Shown here: positions 60,847-64,000 of the stretch, one piece after another
How the letters are laid out: each line of letters opens with the position of its first letter
Numbering within the stretch: the stretch's first letter is position 1
Assembly: GCA_041391505.1 (NCBI GenBank)
Contig: JAWKNW010000001.1
Span: forward strand, 479,780 to 543,779
From: Rhodothermales bacterium
Lineage (GTDB): Bacteria; Bacteroidota; Rhodothermia; Rhodothermales; JAHQVL01
DNA: 64,000 nt
Direction: 5' to 3'
Notes under the pieces: generated by a model
Seen by the model: the letters and a program-made list of their open reading frames with translations, nothing else
Databases searched by the model: none
Told to the model about the DNA's origin: nothing
Program-made: the position numbers and the translations under genes

Positions 60847-62520
60847 CTACAGCCGCACGAGCGTCCCGGTCCGGATCGCCCCGCCCAGGTCGAGCCGGTA
60901 CAGATACAGCCCGGCCGGCTGATCCCGCAGATCGATCTCCAGCGGCTGCCGGCCCGTCGGCAAGGTGCCGTCAAAACCGGTCGTCACTTCCTGGCCCAGG
61001 CTGTTGTAGACGGTGAGACGGGCATGGATCGGCGCGCCGGCGTTGTGGAGCGTCAGCGTCGCGCGATCGAGGACGGGGTTGGGATACGGCGCTTCCAATT
61101 CGAAGGAGGCCGCGGTCTCGGGCGATTCGACGCCGGTGATGATGAGGTCGCGCGCGGCCTGGACGGCGGCTTCGGTATTCACGATCCCGTAGCCGCGGCC
61201 AAAATCCGGGGTCGCGGCCTCGCTCGCTGTGGTGCGAAGGATGTCGGCCACCTGTAGCGGGGTGAGGGCCGGGTTGGCTTCCAGCAGCAGGGTGACGATG
61301 CCGGCAACCATCGGGCTGGCGAACGACGTCCCGTTGCTGCTTGCGTAGCTCGTGCCGCTCGCGAGGTAGACCGACTGCCCCTGGGCCACGATGTCCGGCT
61401 TGGTGCGTCCGTCGGCCGTCGGCCCCCGGCCGCTGAAGTCGACCAGCAGCCCGCCTGTATTGACCGCCCCCACGCTGATCACGTTTTTGCCATCCGAGGG
61501 CGTGGTGATGTAGTACCAGCACAGCGTCGGGGACCCGCACCCTTCGTTGCCGGCGGCGCTCACGACGATCATCCCGTGCTCCACGGCCAGATCCGCCGCG
61601 ATCGTCGTCACGCCGGTATTCCCGTCCATCTCGGCATAGGTGTAGCTGCGTTGCCCGGCGTCGAACGTGCTGTAGCCCAGCGAGACGTTGACGACGTCGA
61701 CGCCCTGCGCCTCCATCCACTCCAGGCCGGCGACAAAATTATCCTCCTCCTGGTTGGTTTCGGTCGGGGTGTATTCCGTGCGGGCGTGGTAGACCATCGC
61801 CCCGTACGCCGGCCCAATGAGCTGCCCCGGCTCGTAGCCGGCCGCCACCGAGATCACCGAAAACCCGTGCGTGCTGGCGTCGGCCGGGAGTCCTGTAAAA
61901 TCCTGGCTCAGCACGAAGCGGCCGTCCGACACCATCGTCGCCGTCGCCGGATGGGATGCGAGGTTGTTGCCCAGGCCCGTGTCGATGATGCCCAGCTTCA
62001 CGCCGGCCCCGCTGAGTCCTTCCTCCAGCACCGGCACGGCGTTGACCAGTTCGAGCTGGCCAGCGGAGGCGCCGTAGTCGAGCCGATAGGCGGAGCGCCG
62101 ATCCTGCACCGGCGCGGCGAACGCCAGGGGCGCCGGCGCCTGTTCAGCGGCGGGCGCCACGATCCCCACCGGTCGAAGCGCGCGCACGAACGGCAGCGCC
62201 TCGACCCGCGTCCGCTCCGCATCCGTCAGCACCGCGCTGACGCCGTTGAGCCACCGGCTTTCGACGAGCGGCGCGACGCCCAGGTCGCGCAAGGCGTCGA
62301 GGTACGCCGGCGTCAGCGGGGCATCGAGCATGGGGTCCAGCTGGCGGCCGCGGGTGGCGCGCCGCGCGAGGGCGGCCGGCGTGGCGCTGTCGGGTTCGAG
62401 CCGCGCCGTGGCGTCGGGCTGTTTGTCCGTGAAGAAGATCCAGTGCTTGGCGGCATCCTGTGCCCGCGCCGGCGCGATCGTGCCGGCCAGCAGCACAAGC
62501 ATCAACGAGATCGTTCGCAT
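60847..62520 (-). CDS. T9SS-secreted subtilisin-like serine protease (S8)
   Basis: Starting at MRTISLMLVLLAGTIAPARAQ, a 557-residue protease. Residues about 20-140 look like an inhibitor-type prodomain ('DAAKHWIFFTDKQPDA', 'VESRWLNGVSAVLTDAERTRVEALPFVRALRPVG'). The catalytic triad is Asp180 ('LGIIDTGL'), His218 ('ASTHGFSVISVAAG') and Ser399 ('SNGTSFASPMVAG'), with oxyanion Asn in 'VVSAAGNEG'. A cysteine pair ('GCGSPTLCWYY') may form a disulfide. A T9SS type A tail ends the protein ('EAPYPNPVLDRATLTL ... GLYLYRLDLGG'). It degrades proteins at the cell surface or in the medium. A 14-codon upstream extension is rejected because it puts residues before the signal peptide. Confidence 0.93.
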   Translation of the reverse strand: MRTISLMLVLLAGTIAPARAQDAAKHWIFFTDKQPDATARLEPDSATPAALARRATRGRQLDPMLDAPLTPAYLDALRDLGVAPLVESRWLNGVSAVLTDAERTRVEALPFVRALRPVGIVAPAAEQAPAPLAFAAPVQDRRSAYRLDYGASAGQLELVNAVPVLEEGLSGAGVKLGIIDTGLGNNLASHPATATMVSDGRFVLSQDFTGLPADASTHGFSVISVAAGYEPGQLIGPAYGAMVYHARTEYTPTETNQEEDNFVAGLEWMEAQGVDVVNVSLGYSTFDAGQRSYTYAEMDGNTGVTTIAADLAVEHGMIVVSAAGNEGCGSPTLCWYYITTPSDGKNVISVGAVNTGGLLVDFSGRGPTADGRTKPDIVAQGQSVYLASGTSYASSNGTSFASPMVAGIVTLLLEANPALTPLQVADILRTTASEAATPDFGRGYGIVNTEAAVQAARDLIITGVESPETAASFELEAPYPNPVLDRATLTLHNAGAPIHARLTVYNSLGQEVTTGFDGTLPTGRQPLEIDLRDQPAGLYLYRLDLGGAIRTGTLVRL

Positions 62521-62544
62521 AATCCAGTTCGATTCCAAATGAAA

Positions 62545-62589
62545 GCGCGTCGTAATCCCCATTCACGAAGAACGGGCATTACGACGCGC
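62545..62589 (-). promoter_or_regulatory. 12-bp inverted repeat in the subtilase leader
   Basis: GCGCGTCGTAAT (62545-62556) and ATTACGACGCGC (62578-62589) pair perfectly around a 21-base loop, about 25 bases upstream of the subtilase ATG. It could be a leader hairpin or operator controlling the protease gene. No T run follows it. Confidence 0.4.
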
Positions 62590-63106
62590 AGTGCTTGCAA
62601 GATCCTCTCCAGAATGGGTTTCAGGCCGCCAGGTATCGGCACCCGATGCCCTATCGCCTCACCATCCGCTTCGTTTCGCCGCGGCCTTCGGAAAAAAACA
62701 GTCGGACTCCGCGAGACGCACCGACAGCCGGCTCGCAGGGCCGTAGCTGCCCGAATCAATCAACTCTTAGTCCCGAGTGGCCGGAGGCACGAAGAATTAA
62801 ACATAGCCTTGTGCTGCGCGGACAGGTCGGCAACGGTTCGATGCGCGGGTCGAGGCAAACGAGAAATTTACCCCTAGCAACGCGCAAATGTGGCACTGAG
62901 ATTGTAGGGATGGATGGTTTCCGACCATTCAGCCTGCCGTACAGCATACGCGAAATGCCTGGACGGACCGTTGAGGTCGCTGAGTCGGAATCGCTGCATC
63001 GATCCGGTTGTTTTATGAGCGATGTCAAAGCGCCCCGGAGGACACACACCATGCGTTCTCCCACCACCCAGAGTAACCGGATTAGACGCCCAGGACTACG
63101 ATTGAG

Positions 63107-63179
63107 TCAGGATCCAACGCTGTATTTGAGGTTTTTTTGATGCTCCGGGACAACCCGGACGTTTCTTCAGACACTGCCT
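63107..63179 (+). repeat. Dispersed TCAGGAT / TTCAGACA repeat, copy d
   Basis: TCAGGATCCAACGCTGT opens and TTCAGACACTGCCT closes a 73-bp block closely matching 53932-54003. It ends 35 bases before the ATG of a plus-strand gene, so in both long copies the repeat lies upstream of a gene in the same direction. Confidence 0.65.
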
Positions 63180-63214
63180 GGCTTCCCCGTAATTCTCCGC
63201 TTTTGACCTATACG

Positions 63215-64000
63215 ATGGCCTATTTCAGAATTCTGCTCTTCCTGATCGGGTTCGCCCTACCCATCACGACCTTTGCCGAGACGTTTTACGTCGATCCGGC
63301 CGGCAACGATAGCAATCCGGGCACGTCCGCGAAACCATTTCGCACGATCGCGTACGCGGTGAAGCAGGTGTCGCCAGGCGATACGGTGCTGGTGAGGAAC
63401 GGCGTCTACCGGGAGAAGATCATCATCTCGCGTTCGGGAGCCCCGGGTCAGTATATCGTGCTCAAAGCCGTGAACCAGGGTGGGGCGAAAGTCGAAGTCG
63501 CTGAAAGCGGCAAAACAGATGGAATCAAGATCGCGGCCAACTACGTGACGGTGGATGGGTTCGAAGTGTACGACCCGAATCCCGGACCGGGAAGAACCGG
63601 CAATTGCATGACCGTCTGGGAGAATCATCACGTCAATATCTTGAACAACCGGGTGCACGACTGCGGCGGCGCCGGCATTCAGGCCGGCCGATGCGACCAT
63701 ATCCTCATCGAAAACAACGTCGCCTACGGCAACGCCAAATATAACCCCAGTCAATCCAGCGGTATCGGGGTCTTTCAAGCGCGTGCGGTCGATAACGCGC
63801 CCGGCTACCACATCGTCGTGCGCAACAACCGGAGCTACGACAACATCAACCTGGTTTTTGCCAGCTTCAAGCCCGGAGTAACCACGGATGGGAACGGCAT
63901 CATCGCCGATAATTTTTATAACGAGGGCTCCACAAACGTGAAGTACCCACACCGCACGCTGATAGAAAACAACCTGATTTACAACAACGGCGGTAAAGGC
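63215..64000 (+). CDS. Secreted right-handed beta-helix protein (pectate lyase/PL9-like), 5-prime part
   Basis: The frame from ATG 63215 is open to the end of the window (262 codons). It encodes a signal peptide (MAYFRILLFLIGFALPITTFA) and then 'ETFYVDPAGNDSNPGTSAKPFRTIAYAVKQVSPGDTVLVRNGVYREKI', the DUF1565-type start of pectate-lyase-like and PL9 proteins ('Y.dp.GnDsnpGT...PF.Ti..A...v.pGdtv.v..G.Y'). Parallel coils follow ('GIKIAANYVTVDGFEVYD', 'ENHHVNILNNRVHDCGGAGIQAGRCDHILIENNVAYGN', 'HIVVRNNRSYDNINLV', 'TLIENNLIYNNGG'). It probably cleaves or binds acidic polysaccharide. The catalytic lysine of PL9 could lie here or beyond the edge; the C terminus is missing. Confidence 0.85.
   Translation, partial: MAYFRILLFLIGFALPITTFAETFYVDPAGNDSNPGTSAKPFRTIAYAVKQVSPGDTVLVRNGVYREKIIISRSGAPGQYIVLKAVNQGGAKVEVAESGKTDGIKIAANYVTVDGFEVYDPNPGPGRTGNCMTVWENHHVNILNNRVHDCGGAGIQAGRCDHILIENNVAYGNAKYNPSQSSGIGVFQARAVDNAPGYHIVVRNNRSYDNINLVFASFKPGVTTDGNGIIADNFYNEGSTNVKYPHRTLIENNLIYNNGGKG

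Larger units (their letters stand above)
62521..63214. other. Long intergenic region with repeats, no gene recognised
   Basis: A 694-bp gap between the divergent subtilase and beta-helix genes. It contains the hairpin at 62545-62589 and the dispersed repeat at 63107-63179, and is somewhat less GC-rich than its surroundings. GTTTCCGACC(G)ATTCAG occurs at about 62917 and again near 53868, also upstream of a repeat copy. An open plus-strand frame at 62595-63140 encodes no recognisable domain and runs into the repeat. Confidence 0.5.

Noticed and set aside
62595..63140. Plus-strand frame of 181 codons between the subtilase and beta-helix genes
   Set aside because: No domain; it runs through the dispersed repeat, and the equivalent frame at the other repeat copy (53651-54073) shares only the repeat-derived residues.
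1..64000. tRNA, rRNA, CRISPR array, toxin-antitoxin, phage or defence-system genes
   Set aside because: I looked for T-arm/acceptor patterns, regularly spaced repeats and typical nuclease, helicase or reverse transcriptase motifs and found none. The repeats present are not CRISPR-like because they lack regular unique spacers.

Overview
The window is high-GC DNA (roughly two thirds G+C) from what looks like a member of the Bacteroidota/Rhodothermota group, most likely a Rhodothermales-type marine heterotroph (inference). The evidence is: a SusC/SusD pair; at least eight secreted proteins ending in a type A type IX secretion (T9SS) sorting domain of the 'NYPNPFNP...GxYxYRL' kind; many Tat-type and lipoprotein signals; genes with little or no Shine-Dalgarno sequence; and one good Bacteroidota-style promoter (TTTG, 17 bp, TACCTTCG) before an ECF sigma factor. 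No tRNA, rRNA, CRISPR array, phage or complete insertion sequence was seen.

Layout. 1-8.9 kb: the end of a multicopper oxidase, then a minus-strand run of secreted redox-type proteins: two paralogous sorbosone-dehydrogenase-like propellers, a haem-binding EB_dh-type protein between them, a small cytochrome-like protein and a jacalin-like lipoprotein. 9.2-13.3 kb: a CocE-type hydrolase with a small T9SS partner, then xylose isomerase (xylA). 13.5-22.8 kb (minus): two plug-only lipoproteins, two sugar isomerase/epimerase TIM barrels, a SusCD pair and a small outer-membrane barrel. 23.4-29 kb: a TPR lipoprotein translationally coupled to an FG-GAP/ASPIC protein, and divergently a YVTN propeller plus sulfatase. 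29.1-31.2 kb: two neighbouring secreted proteins that share a beta-rich module. 31.6-34.3 kb: a two-gene molybdenum hydroxylase (IorAB type) closed by a strong terminator. 35.2-39.9 kb: ECF sigma and its zinc-finger/FecR anti-sigma, a PD40 propeller lipoprotein and a T9SS beta-helix protein. 39.9-44.1 kb (minus): a DUF1854 protein, an ABC exporter and a membrane alpha/beta hydrolase. 44.8-48.4 kb: a Ser/Thr kinase with an extracytoplasmic domain and an outer-membrane barrel. 48.5-53.8 kb (minus): a bile-acid/sodium symporter-type transporter, a Tat-exported enolase-superfamily dehydratase, a secreted RraA-like protein and a GH51 arabinofuranosidase. 54.1-62.5 kb: an FtsX/MacB-type permease, a GH3 enzyme with PA14 insert, a serine beta-lactamase-fold hydrolase and a T9SS subtilase. 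The window ends inside a beta-helix protein.

Taken together this is a saprophytic locus. Extracellular glycosidases (GH51, GH3), a sulfatase and a beta-helix protein would release pentoses and sugar acids. SusCD-type uptake, xylose isomerase and several isomerase/dehydratase enzymes (some apparently acting outside the cytoplasm) would process them. The first 9 kb look like an extracellular oxidative module.

The most interesting non-coding finding is a previously unlabelled miniature transposable element, present as two copies in opposite orientation (44378-44510 and 52095-52236). It has 18-bp terminal inverted repeats and, for the second copy, an exact 10-bp flanking duplication that contains the stop codon of the GH51 gene. 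A second dispersed palindromic repeat family (17.1, 17.2, 53.9 and 63.1 kb) and a tandem/inverted CCAGTGACC array (29.0-29.15 kb) are also described. Functions are assigned from recognisable motifs only; no database search was run.
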